DNA of 64,000 bases. It comes from an uncultured Faecalibacterium sp. GTDB lineage: Bacteria; Bacillota; Clostridia; Oscillospirales; Ruminococcaceae. Positions 1-8,141 of this stretch are shown one piece after another. Each line of letters starts with the position of its first letter. Position 1 is the first letter of the stretch. A program made the position numbers and the translations under genes. The stretch lies in assembly GCA_934547065.1 (NCBI GenBank), contig CAKTEF010000002.1, positions 1 through 64,000 on the forward strand. The letters run 5' to 3'. The notes beneath the pieces are model-generated. The model was given only the letters and a program-made list of their open reading frames with translations, did no database searches and was not told the origin of the DNA.

Positions 1-2
1 TG

Positions 3-533
3 GACCAGGCCACCAGCGAATCCGGGACGAATGCGGAAAATGCTGCCGCCAGCGCCGCTGCGGCGGAGAAAAGCAGGAAGGAGGCGGCAAAAGCGGAATC
101 TGCGGCCGGAAATTCCGCCAATGCGGCGGCCGGGAGCGCCGGGGAGGCAGAAAAAAGCAGGAAAGGCGCAGAAAAAAGCGAAGCTGCATCGAAAAAATAT
201 ATGGAAACAGCCGCCGCCATTGCAACGGCAGCCTATGTGTACGCCTACGACCTGACCCTGAGCAAGGACGCATGGGTGGCCACGACGGAAACAGATGCTC
301 TTGCGGTAGGACTCAATTATCAGGAGGATATCCTCATTGCCGACTGCACCGAGCGGCTGGAACCGAGCGCGACCGTCAGCATGGCCAGCACGGCGGCTGC
401 GCAGAAGTGCGGGCTGGGCGTTGTGCGCCGGAGCATGGCGGGCGCGTGCCGGTTCTACGCGGCCACGGTGCCGGAGAGCGACATTGCCCTGCGGCTGCTG
501 CTGACCAACCGCAATCCGAACCAGGAGGGATGA
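3..533 (+). CDS. phage tail fibre protein, C-terminal part (cut by window edge)
   Basis: The frame is open from the left edge, so the N-terminus lies outside the window. The visible part (about 176 residues) begins with roughly 65 residues made almost only of Ala, Ser, Glu, Lys, Gly and Asn. It contains two imperfect copies of an EKSRK-type unit, which looks like the helical or fibrous shaft of a phage tail fibre. A compact C-terminal domain of about 105 residues follows. Low complexity limits the call, but the neighbouring tail-like fragment and the phage head gene on the other strand support it. The stop is followed after 3 bases by the next start. Confidence 0.55.
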   Translation, partial: DQATSESGTNAENAAASAAAAEKSRKEAAKAESAAGNSANAAAGSAGEAEKSRKGAEKSEAASKKYMETAAAIATAAYVYAYDLTLSKDAWVATTETDALAVGLNYQEDILIADCTERLEPSATVSMASTAAAQKCGLGVVRRSMAGACRFYAATVPESDIALRLLLTNRNPNQEG

Positions 534-536
534 AGC

Positions 537-689
537 ATGCCGATCGGAACGGTAAGCATCCAGGGGGCGAGCTGGGTGCCGCCTGTGGGGATGTGCGTCA
601 CCCTGGGCGTGGACACAAGCCCGGCTGAGCTGTGGGCGAACACGAGCTGGACGCAGATCAAGGACTGCACAATATCACGGGCAAAGTGA
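537..689 (+). pseudogene. truncated phage tail protein fragment
   Basis: This is a 50-codon frame starting 3 bases after the tail fibre gene. Its last third reads like the conserved segment of phage tail/collar proteins in which 'SPAELW' is followed by 'TSWTQIKDC'. In intact relatives the sequence continues with a collar domain. Here the frame runs into unrelated sequence and stops within about ten codons. I infer that a deletion or rearrangement junction lies at about 665-690 and that this is a gene remnant rather than a complete small protein. Confidence 0.45.
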
Positions 690-789
690 AATGCGCAGGC
701 ATTGATGAAGTTCTGCATAATGCTGTACCTCCTGAAAATTGGGCAAAAGAAAACCACCGTCCTGGTGGATGGTGGCCAGAATATAAAGG

Positions 790-978
790 TCATTCAATGC
801 CGGGAGGAAGTTTCCCAATTCCTTTCAGCGCTTTATATGCTGCACGAGAAGCAAGCTGTTCGGGCGGTGCGGGACTGTCTAGCATTCGGCACATCGCATC
901 GTATTTGTGGTCAATGGGATGTTCAAGAAGCCATTTTTGCATCTCAGTAACACGTTCCTCTGTAAACCAGTCACTCAT
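790..978 (-). CDS. small protein overlapping the phage head gene, possible partner of its C-terminal domain
   Basis: This 62-residue frame starts inside the last codons of the head-protein gene: its ATG (976-978) overlaps that gene's stop (971-973), the pattern of translational coupling. The protein is rich in charged residues and has no membrane segment or signal. I do not recognise a family. The position, directly behind a minor head protein with a variable AT-rich C-terminal domain, is the place where an immunity or modulator gene would sit in effector-carrying phages, but that is inference. It shares the lower GC of the adjoining domain rather than of the chromosome. Confidence 0.5.
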   Translation of the reverse strand: MSDWFTEERVTEMQKWLLEHPIDHKYDAMCRMLDSPAPPEQLASRAAYKALKGIGKLPPGIE

Positions 979-2122
979 AGAATTTTACACCGCTCTCCTC
1001 AAGTTCCTTGATGGCTTTCCAAACAAACGCTTCAGCTTGTTCAAGCAACTGTTCATTTGGCAGTTCTGCACGAGGGGTATTTTTCAGCCGATCTATTTCC
1101 GCATTCAACTTCCAAACAATACCGCTTGCCTTGTTTGAATCGTAGATTGTGCTTTTCTCAACCGCGTAGATGTGTCCATTATTTCCTATTGCGGTCATAA
1201 GCTTCAAGTTTTCGCAATCTACAAAATTTGACAAATCACCATGAGAGAGAACGCCACACGCTGGATGGGTGTGTATGACGATGTAGGAAACATTAAAGTC
1301 AGGCAGCTGAACAGAATGTCCCTTGTCGCTTCCGATGACATAATCTGTCAACGACTTCATGTTCAAATCAAGCACCTTACCAACTTCTATTCCAGGTGGC
1401 TGTTTGGCGGCTGCTATAAGTAGCTGTTTGTGGGCGTTTTGAAGTCGAAGCTGTCCGGAACGGTCCAATGTCTCACAAGTGAATGCTTTAACGCTGCTGA
1501 TCGACTTCATTGTAACAGGCTGCGGCTCCATGTTCAAGGGTTCATGCAGTGCATTGGCCTTTTTCGCCGCCCAGCTCGCCTTATTGCTGGCACTCCGCCC
1601 AAACCCGGCCACGCTGGTGCGGGAGCTGTCCGCCCGGCTGCCGGTGGCGCTGATAAAGTCGGCCAGTTCCTGCCGGGCCTGCCGCAGCTTCACCGCGCTG
1701 TCGGTGGTGTCTGCCCCGGCGGCATCCTCGGCAAGGTACCGGCGCTTGTACTTGCGCACGGTGCGCTCTTTGACCCGCTGCATCTGGGATATCTCGTAGG
1801 CGGTGTACTTGCCGCCGTCATACTCGATGTCCCGCGCGTTGAGGGCTTCCAGGCTCTCCTGCGTCCAGGCAGGCGGGGCTCCCAGCTCCGGGAACACTGC
1901 AAAGAACGTGTGGCGGCAGTTCCAACCGCACAGCCCGCCGCCGGTGCCGTAGCCGGTGGATGCCTCGAAATCCGGGTAGTGCCTGCCCAGATAGTCCACC
2001 GCGCCGCCCCGGTGGAACTGCCTGCCCTGCCACTCGGCGTGGGTAGGCCGCGCCCCGCCGTGAGCCGTGGTCTCGAAGAACTCCACGCCCATCTCGTCGG
2101 CGCGGGCTACCTGAAAGGCGTT
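971..2122 (-). pseudogene. phage minor capsid protein 2, 5'-truncated, with JAB/MPN-like C-terminal domain
   Basis: The N-terminal half of the surviving frame matches the C-terminal core of phage minor capsid protein 2: 'ETTAHGGARPTHAEWQG', then 'GYGTGGGLCGWNCRHTF', then 'YTAYEISQMQR'. Homologous frame can be followed back to about 2122, where an in-frame TGA (2123-2125) and unrelated sequence replace the expected N-terminus. The first ATG in the fragment is at 2092. After a linker, the last ~180 residues form a different domain with 'IVIHTHPACGVLSHGDL', an HxHP...SxxD arrangement resembling JAB/MPN metalloproteases, followed by 'AIGNNGHIYAVEK'. That domain is visibly AT-richer than the head part. 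A fused effector-like domain is inference; the truncation is seen directly. Confidence 0.7.
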
Positions 2123-2270
2123 TCACGCAGCCCTTACGAGGGAATTGGAAAACCAGAGGGGCTGAAAGAAAACCTGAGCGGATCTTGGAGCCGCCGCATC
2201 CACTGGAAAAGCCGCAAAATCGCAAGAAAATTTTTGTGCATTTTTCACAGTTTTCTAAACAATGTTTTGG

Positions 2271-2279
2271 TGGTACAAT
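2271..2279 (+). promoter_or_regulatory. extended -10 promoter element for phoH
   Basis: TGG followed by TACAAT (2274-2279) forms an extended -10 motif in an AT-rich stretch between the prophage remnant and phoH. No good -35 is visible 17 bases upstream. The predicted leader before the phoH start is about 28 bases. Confidence 0.5.
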
Positions 2280-2313
2280 AGATGTGGAATCCTATATAGT
2301 TTGGAGGAGCCAC

Positions 2314-3276
2314 ATGGCCGAAAAAAGTATCGAGCTGGACAGTGTGGAGATCGCAGCGGCAGTGTTTGGAAACTGTGACCGCAATATCCGCCTGTTGGAA
2401 AAGGAATTCTCTGTCACTGCTGTCTGCCGGGGCACCGTGCTCCGGATCTCCGGTGAGGAGGAGAATGCTGCCGCCGCAGTGCGCGCGGTCGAGGGAATGC
2501 TGCTTCTGATCGAGAATCATACCCCGCTGGAAGATCAGACAGTGCGCTACTGCCTGAGCCTTGCGCACGATGGGAAAGAAAAGCGGGTCAAGGAACTGAC
2601 CGATGATTTTGTGACCGTCACCGTCAAAGGACGGCCGATCCGCCCCAAAACACTGGGACAGAAAGAGTATCTGAACGCGATCCGGAAAAATGCTGTGACA
2701 TTCGGCGTTGGGCCGGCCGGTACCGGTAAGACCTACCTGGCCGTTGCCATGGCGGTCAAGGCGTTCAAGGCAAAGGACGTTTCCCGCATCGTGCTGACCC
2801 GCCCGGCAGTGGAAGCAGGCGAAAAACTGGGCTTTTTGCCCGGTGACTTACAGCAGAAAGTGGACCCCTATCTGCGCCCGCTGTACGACGGACTGTTTGA
2901 TATGCTGGGTGCCGAAACGTATGAGCGGCTGGTAGAAAAGCAGATCATCGAGGTGGCTCCGCTGGCTTATATGCGCGGCCGGACATTGGATGATTCGTTC
3001 ATCATCCTGGACGAGGCCCAGAATACGACCCCGGAGCAGATGAAAATGTTCCTGACCCGGATGGGGGTCGGTTCCAAGGTGGTCGTCACCGGCGATGTGA
3101 CACAGATCGACCTGCCGGACCGCACCCGCAGCGGCCTTGTGGATGCATTGCAGGTCCTGAAAAATGTAGATGGGATCGCACAGTGCTATTTTACGGAAAA
3201 AGATGTTGTGCGCCACCGCCTGGTGCAGGAGATCATCAAGGCGTATGAAGCCGCTGCCCACCCTGCCAAGCGCTGA
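2314..3276 (+). CDS. phoH: PhoH family ATPase
   Basis: A 320-residue cytoplasmic PhoH/YlaK-type P-loop ATPase with an N-terminal KH-like region. Walker A GPAGTGKT lies at residues 133-140 and a Walker B region with DEAQN at about 233-237. The family's position beside ybeY links it to RNA metabolism; its exact role is unsettled. The ATG at 2314 is chosen because GGAGGA sits at 2303-2308. The frame stays open upstream to 2185, but that stretch has no homology signal and contains the promoter. ybeY follows after 48 bases, so phoH-ybeY-era-recO is a likely operon. In many Firmicutes yqfC-yqfD precede phoH; here they lie near 50 kb. Confidence 0.95.
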   Translation: MAEKSIELDSVEIAAAVFGNCDRNIRLLEKEFSVTAVCRGTVLRISGEEENAAAAVRAVEGMLLLIENHTPLEDQTVRYCLSLAHDGKEKRVKELTDDFVTVTVKGRPIRPKTLGQKEYLNAIRKNAVTFGVGPAGTGKTYLAVAMAVKAFKAKDVSRIVLTRPAVEAGEKLGFLPGDLQQKVDPYLRPLYDGLFDMLGAETYERLVEKQIIEVAPLAYMRGRTLDDSFIILDEAQNTTPEQMKMFLTRMGVGSKVVVTGDVTQIDLPDRTRSGLVDALQVLKNVDGIAQCYFTEKDVVRHRLVQEIIKAYEAAAHPAKR

Positions 3277-3324
3277 GGCAGGCAGCCGAAACCGGAACAT
3301 AAAACGAAAGGAGTGGACAAGGTT

Positions 3325-3816
3325 ATGTCCAATAAAGTTTTGATCACCAATTCCCAGAAAGCAGTCAAGGTCCCGTCCGGCCTGCGCATTCTGATCCGCC
3401 GCGCCTGCAATGCTGTGCTGGAGTATGAGCATTTCGATGATCCGGCCGAGATCAGCGTGACCTTTGTAGACAATGCCGCCATTGCAGAGCTGAACAACCA
3501 GTACCGCAACAAGCCGATGCCGACCGACGTGCTGAGCTTTCCTCTGGGGGAGAATGGGGTCTACGACGTAGACGAAAACAACGGCTGCAAGATGCTGGGC
3601 GATATTGTCATCAGCATGGAACGTGCGCAGGAGCAGGCCACGCTGTACGGTCACCCACTCCAGCGTGAGGTCGCGTTTCTGACAGTACACTCCATGCTGC
3701 ACCTGCTGGGCTATGACCACGAGAACGGCGGCCTGGAAGCCATGCGGATGCGTGAAAAAGAAGAAGCTGTTCTGACCCAGCTGGGCCTGCCGCGCACGGT
3801 CAGTTATACGGAATAA
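3325..3816 (+). CDS. ybeY: endoribonuclease YbeY (rRNA maturation factor)
   Basis: A 163-residue metal-dependent endoribonuclease involved in 16S rRNA 3'-end maturation and ribosome quality control. The zinc-binding signature H-x3-H-x5-H is visible as 'HSMLHLLGYDH' with histidines at about 122, 126 and 132. The length is normal for the family. The ATG at 3325 is preferred over the in-frame GTG at 3313, because that GTG overlaps the Shine-Dalgarno AAAGGAG at 3307-3313. It lies between phoH and era, the conserved order in Gram-positive bacteria. Confidence 0.95.
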   Translation: MSNKVLITNSQKAVKVPSGLRILIRRACNAVLEYEHFDDPAEISVTFVDNAAIAELNNQYRNKPMPTDVLSFPLGENGVYDVDENNGCKMLGDIVISMERAQEQATLYGHPLQREVAFLTVHSMLHLLGYDHENGGLEAMRMREKEEAVLTQLGLPRTVSYTE

Positions 3817-3850
3817 TCAAACGAGATCTGCAAGGGATAGGAGTTCTATT

Positions 3851-4789
3851 TTGAAAAACGCAGCACCAATGCAGCAGCATTACGATACGTCCTCTGTTTT
3901 TGTGGCCGTTATTGGCCGCCCGAACGTAGGAAAATCCAGCCTGACCAACCGTTTGGTGGGCGAAAAAGTGGCCATTGTCACCTCCAAGCCGCAGACCACC
4001 CGCACCCGGATCACGGGCGTGGTGACCCGCGGCCCGCTCCAGTATGTGCTGCTGGACACCCCCGGTGTCCACAAAGCTCACAACAAGCTTGGCAAGCGGA
4101 TGGACAAAACGGCCAGCGATTCCATTGCGGACGTGGATGTTTCCATGATGCTGTTTGAGCCATACGGTGCGCTCAACGAACCGGAAATGGTCCTGGTGGA
4201 TGCACTGCGCCACAGCGGCGGCCCGGCCATTGCCGTCATCAACAAAACGGATCTGGTCAAGGACCCGGCGGACCTGGAAGCACGCAAGGCAGAGCTGAAA
4301 GAACTTGGTGTTTTTGCGGCCATTTATACCGTCAGCGTCCGGGCCGATGACCATTGTGAGGAGCTGTTTGATGCCCTGAGCCAGTATGCCGTGGAGGGCC
4401 CGCATTACTTTGACGACGATGCCTATACGGACATGCCGGAAAAAGAGCTTGTGGCAGAGGTCATCCGGGAAAAGGCCCTGCTTTATATGCGGGACGAGAT
4501 CCCGCACGGCATTGCCGTGGTGGTGGAACGTTTCAAGGAACGCCCCGGTACCGACCTGGTGGACATTGACGTGAACATTTACTGCGAGCGGGAAAGCCAC
4601 AAGGGCATGGTCATTGGAAAGGGCGGCGCGATGCTGAAAAAGATTGCGAGTGCCGCCCGCGCGGACTGTGAGGAATTTCTGGGATGCCGGGTCAATCTGC
4701 AGTGCTGGGTCAAGGTCAAGGCAGACTGGCGGGACAATGAGTTCCTGCTGAACAATTTCGGCTTCAAGCAGAACCCGAACAACCGCTGA
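3851..4789 (+). CDS. era: GTPase Era
   Basis: A 312-residue Ras-like GTPase that binds 16S rRNA and helps 30S assembly. The G1 loop GRPNVGKS is at residues 22-29, G3 is DTPGVH, G4 is NKTDL at about 131, and a C-terminal KH domain carries 'GMVIGKGGAMLKKI'. The start is taken as TTG 3851, eight bases after GGAG in 'ataggag'. ATG 3869 is an alternative that loses six residues. It is followed by recO, as in many Firmicutes. Confidence 0.96.
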   Translation: MKNAAPMQQHYDTSSVFVAVIGRPNVGKSSLTNRLVGEKVAIVTSKPQTTRTRITGVVTRGPLQYVLLDTPGVHKAHNKLGKRMDKTASDSIADVDVSMMLFEPYGALNEPEMVLVDALRHSGGPAIAVINKTDLVKDPADLEARKAELKELGVFAAIYTVSVRADDHCEELFDALSQYAVEGPHYFDDDAYTDMPEKELVAEVIREKALLYMRDEIPHGIAVVVERFKERPGTDLVDIDVNIYCERESHKGMVIGKGGAMLKKIASAARADCEEFLGCRVNLQCWVKVKADWRDNEFLLNNFGFKQNPNNR

Positions 4790-4846
4790 CCGGACAGCAT
4801 GGCATGGAACAACAGAAAGGACCCGTTCTGACAGGAGAAGTTGCCG

Positions 4847-5593
4847 ATGGATACGATCGTGATGCCGGGCCTTGTCCTGAAAGAGACCCGGTACAAGGAA
4901 TCTGACAGGATCCTGACCATCCTGACACCTGAGCTTGGGGTGATTTCCGCCTCAGCACAGAGCAGCCTGCGGCTGAAGAACAAATTATTCAGCGCCTGCG
5001 GGCTTTTTTGCTATTCGGAGTTTGTGCTTTTGCCCGGTCGGAACATGTATACCATCCGGGAGGCTGAAGTCAGGCATGTGTTCCATGGCATCGCTTCCTC
5101 CATTGAGGGGATGAGCCTTGCCATGTATCTTGCTGAAATGGCCGCAGCACTTTCGCCCACCGGGGAGGAAGCCGCAAAAGAGCTTCGCCTGCTGCTCAAC
5201 TGCCTTTATATGATCAGCGAAGGCAAGACCGACCTGCGGGTCGTCAAAGCTGTATTTGAGCTGCGCACCATGAGCGAATGCGGATTTCTCCCGCAGCTGC
5301 TCTGTTGTAAGGTCTGCGAAAAATACGACGGCCCGGCATTTTATCTGGACCCGCAGGAGGGCTTTTTGCTCTGTGCCGACTGTGCGCAAAAAGCAGGAAA
5401 GACCTGCAACCTGGATCTGGGAGCACTGTATGCGCTGCGGCACATCTGCCTGGTCGAGGACAAAAAAATATTTGCATTCAAGATCTCTGTCGGCAGTCTT
5501 GGCAAGCTTTCTGCCGTGGCAGAATGCTACGCCCTGACCCATCTGGACAAACCGCTCAAAAGCTATGCGTTTTTGAAATCGGTTCTTCCATAA
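4847..5593 (+). CDS. recO: DNA repair protein RecO
   Basis: A 248-residue recombination mediator that acts with RecR and RecF to load RecA on SSB-covered DNA. The N-terminal OB-fold segment ('VLKETRYKESDRILTILT') and a four-cysteine zinc motif (C-x2-C twice, 'CKVC' and 'CADC') at about residues 150-185 are typical. ATG 4847 is nine bases after AGGAG (4833-4837), while TTG 4841 would be too close. It is probably co-transcribed with era. Confidence 0.95.
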   Translation: MDTIVMPGLVLKETRYKESDRILTILTPELGVISASAQSSLRLKNKLFSACGLFCYSEFVLLPGRNMYTIREAEVRHVFHGIASSIEGMSLAMYLAEMAAALSPTGEEAAKELRLLLNCLYMISEGKTDLRVVKAVFELRTMSECGFLPQLLCCKVCEKYDGPAFYLDPQEGFLLCADCAQKAGKTCNLDLGALYALRHICLVEDKKIFAFKISVGSLGKLSAVAECYALTHLDKPLKSYAFLKSVLP

Positions 5594-5642
5594 AAGCCAA
5601 AACAAGATCTATTTTTCTGAGGAGCAATAGGGAAAAATCAAA

Positions 5643-8054
5643 ATGGAAACAAGCTATTTGAAAACACTGGAGCTTGATAAGATCATTGCCCGTGCAGCCG
5701 AGGGCTGTGTGTGCAAGGAAGCAAAGGAGCAGCTGCTTGCATTGGAGCCGCAGCGTGACCCGGATGAGGTCCGTTACGCGCTGGAACAGACCGATGCCAT
5801 CAATACGCTGCTGATCAAAAACGGCTCGCCGCGTTTTGGCGGGGTCGAGGGTGTCAGCCAGCTGGTGACCCGTGCGGTCAAAGGCGGTGTGCTCTCGATG
5901 GGCGAGCTGCTCATGGTGGCCGGGGCGCTGCGCAACTTCCAGCATCTGAGCAGCTGGTATGGTTCTTCGGACCACGATGCACTGCCGACGGATGATCTGT
6001 TCTACGCACTGGCTCCGCAGCCTGGGCTGGAACAGCAGATCTCCAGTGCGATCCTGGCCCCGGATGCCATGGCGGACACTGCGTCCCACACCCTGAACGA
6101 GCTGCGCAAGAAGATCCGTGCAACGGAAAACAGCATCCGTGACCGGCTGGAAAGCATGGTGCGCAACATGGACACCTCCAAATACCTGCAGGAGAGCGTG
6201 GTTTCCATGCGCAACGGCCGGTATGTCGTCCCGGTCAAAAGCGAGTATCGCGGAGAGGTGAGCGGCATCATCCACGACGTTTCGTCTACGGGCGCAACCG
6301 TGTTTGTGGAGCCGCAGGCGGTTGTGGAAGCCAATGCACGCATCCTGCAGTACCGCGCCCAGGAGGCACAGGAGATCGAGCGCATTCTGGTTGCCTTTAC
6401 CGCACAGGTGGCCGCCATTGAGCCGCAGTTCCAGTACAGCTACAAGGCCATGCTGGAAATTGACGTTCTGCTGGCAAAGGCCCGGCTGGCACTGGACATG
6501 AAAGCGTTCAAGCCGGCGGTCCGCACCGACAACGCGTTCTCGCTGATCCGCGCACGCCATCCGCTGATCGACCCCAAAAAGTGTGTTCCGGTGGATATCG
6601 CGCTGGGACGAGAATACGATTCTTTGATCATCACCGGCCCGAACACGGGCGGCAAGACCGTTACGCTGAAAACGGCTGGTCTGCTGTGCGCCATGGCGCA
6701 GTGCGGCTTTTTGATCCCGGCGGATGAGCGCAGCGAGATCTGCGTGTTCGACGAATTTCTTGTGGACATCGGCGACGAGCAGAGCATCGAGCAGAGCCTT
6801 TCCACGTTCTCCGGCCACATGAAAAAGATCACCGGCATCCTGGAGCTGGCCATGCCACACACACTGGTATTGCTGGACGAACTGGGGGCCGGAACCGACC
6901 CCGCCGAGGGTGCCGCCCTGGCGGTTGCCATCATCGAGGAACTGCGCCGGCGCGGCGTGCTGCTGATGGCCACCACGCATTACGCTGAACTGAAAGTGTT
7001 TGCGCTGGAAACCAAAGGTGTTGTCAATGCCAGCTGTGAATTCGACCTGGAAACGCTCCGCCCGACCTACAAGCTGAGTGTCGGCGTGCCGGGCAAATCC
7101 AACGCGTTCCTGATCAGCGAAAAGCTTGGCATCCCGGAGCGGGTCATTGAGGCGGCCCAGCAGCACCTTTCGGCCGAGGACAAGCGCCTAGATGCCGTTC
7201 TGGGCCAGCTGGATGATCTGAAGCTCCAGCTCAAGGCCAGCCAGGACGAGGTGGAGGAACTGAAAAATGAAGCCTCTCACCAGCTGGAAGCTGCACGGAA
7301 AAAGCGGGATGAACTGATCCAGCAGGGCGAAAACGAGCTGGAAGCGGCCCGTGCCAAGGCCCGCGCCCTGGCCCAGCAGGTGGAAAGCAAAGCCTATGCA
7401 CTGACGGACGAGCTCCGCCAGCTGCAAAAGGACGAGCGGATGAGCACCCAGCAAAAGGCCCAGCGTGCCCGCGAGATCGCCAAGAAGGAATCGGAAAAGC
7501 TGTTCATCGGCACCGAGGTGGTCCACAACCCCGTCAAGGAGTTTGTACCGCTGAAAGAGGTCCGGGTAGGGCAGGAGGTCTGCATTGCCGAACTCAACCA
7601 GCTGGCCACCGTGCTGGCTCTGCCGGACAAAAACGGCGATGTTCTGGTCCGTGCAGGCATCATCAAAACCAAGGTCCCGCTCAAGGGCCTGAAACAGCCG
7701 GATAAGCTGATCAAGGACCCGAAGCCACAGACCAAGGCACAGCAGCGCTATACCCGCCTGACCGGCGATGCAAACCGCCCCAACGGCAGGGTAGAGCGGG
7801 TGCAGCGCACCGCCAAAATGGAGCTGAACCTGCTGGGCCTGACCGTAGACGAAGCGTTGACGGAAGTGGATTCGTTCCTGGACCGCGCCATCCTGAACGG
7901 ACAGACCGTGGTCTACCTGATCCACGGAAACGGCACTGGCGCACTGCGCACGGCGATCCACAAGCATCTGCGAGGCAACCGGATGGTCAAGAGCTTCCGC
8001 CTTGGCCGCTATGGCGAGGGTGAAAGCGGCGTGACCGTGGTGGAATTGAAGTAA
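5643..8054 (+). CDS. mutS2: endonuclease MutS2
   Basis: An 803-residue MutS2 protein. The ATPase has Walker A GPNTGGKT at about residue 332 and the Walker B region 'LVLLDELGAGTDP'. A long charged coiled coil (about 510-640) and a C-terminal Smr nuclease domain with 'LIHGNGTGALR' follow. MutS2 limits recombination and, in Bacillus, rescues collided ribosomes; the Smr domain cuts nucleic acid. The length is normal. It has weak ribosome-binding sequence (AGGG about 12 bases upstream). It is followed by a terminator-like hairpin before the amidase. Confidence 0.96.
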   Translation: METSYLKTLELDKIIARAAEGCVCKEAKEQLLALEPQRDPDEVRYALEQTDAINTLLIKNGSPRFGGVEGVSQLVTRAVKGGVLSMGELLMVAGALRNFQHLSSWYGSSDHDALPTDDLFYALAPQPGLEQQISSAILAPDAMADTASHTLNELRKKIRATENSIRDRLESMVRNMDTSKYLQESVVSMRNGRYVVPVKSEYRGEVSGIIHDVSSTGATVFVEPQAVVEANARILQYRAQEAQEIERILVAFTAQVAAIEPQFQYSYKAMLEIDVLLAKARLALDMKAFKPAVRTDNAFSLIRARHPLIDPKKCVPVDIALGREYDSLIITGPNTGGKTVTLKTAGLLCAMAQCGFLIPADERSEICVFDEFLVDIGDEQSIEQSLSTFSGHMKKITGILELAMPHTLVLLDELGAGTDPAEGAALAVAIIEELRRRGVLLMATTHYAELKVFALETKGVVNASCEFDLETLRPTYKLSVGVPGKSNAFLISEKLGIPERVIEAAQQHLSAEDKRLDAVLGQLDDLKLQLKASQDEVEELKNEASHQLEAARKKRDELIQQGENELEAARAKARALAQQVESKAYALTDELRQLQKDERMSTQQKAQRAREIAKKESEKLFIGTEVVHNPVKEFVPLKEVRVGQEVCIAELNQLATVLALPDKNGDVLVRAGIIKTKVPLKGLKQPDKLIKDPKPQTKAQQRYTRLTGDANRPNGRVERVQRTAKMELNLLGLTVDEALTEVDSFLDRAILNGQTVVYLIHGNGTGALRTAIHKHLRGNRMVKSFRLGRYGEGESGVTVVELK

Positions 8055-8086
8055 AATGCACCGGGGAGTTTCTCCGGAAAACCTGT

Positions 8087-8121
8087 CCGCCGGAATGTTC
8101 CGCAGGCGGGTTTTTGTTTTT
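8087..8121 (+). terminator. hairpin with T-tract after mutS2
   Basis: CCGCC (8087-8091) can pair with GGCGG (8105-8109) around an inner GGAA/TTCC stem, followed by TTTTTGTTTTT. The stem has a three-base bulge. It lies 20 bases before the amidase start, so it could also attenuate read-through into that gene. Confidence 0.5.
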
Positions 8122-8141
8122 GAAGCAGCGGGGAAGACAAA

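Noticed and set aside
455..793. Open frame on - across the phage tail fragment
   Set aside because: It crosses the prophage junction and has no phage-like motif. An internal ATG near 720 has a good AGGAGG, but the product reads through antisense of the tail gene.
632..1138. Open frame on + across the phage junction
   Set aside because: It lies opposite the small coupled gene and the end of the head gene, which have better evidence, and it has no ribosome site.
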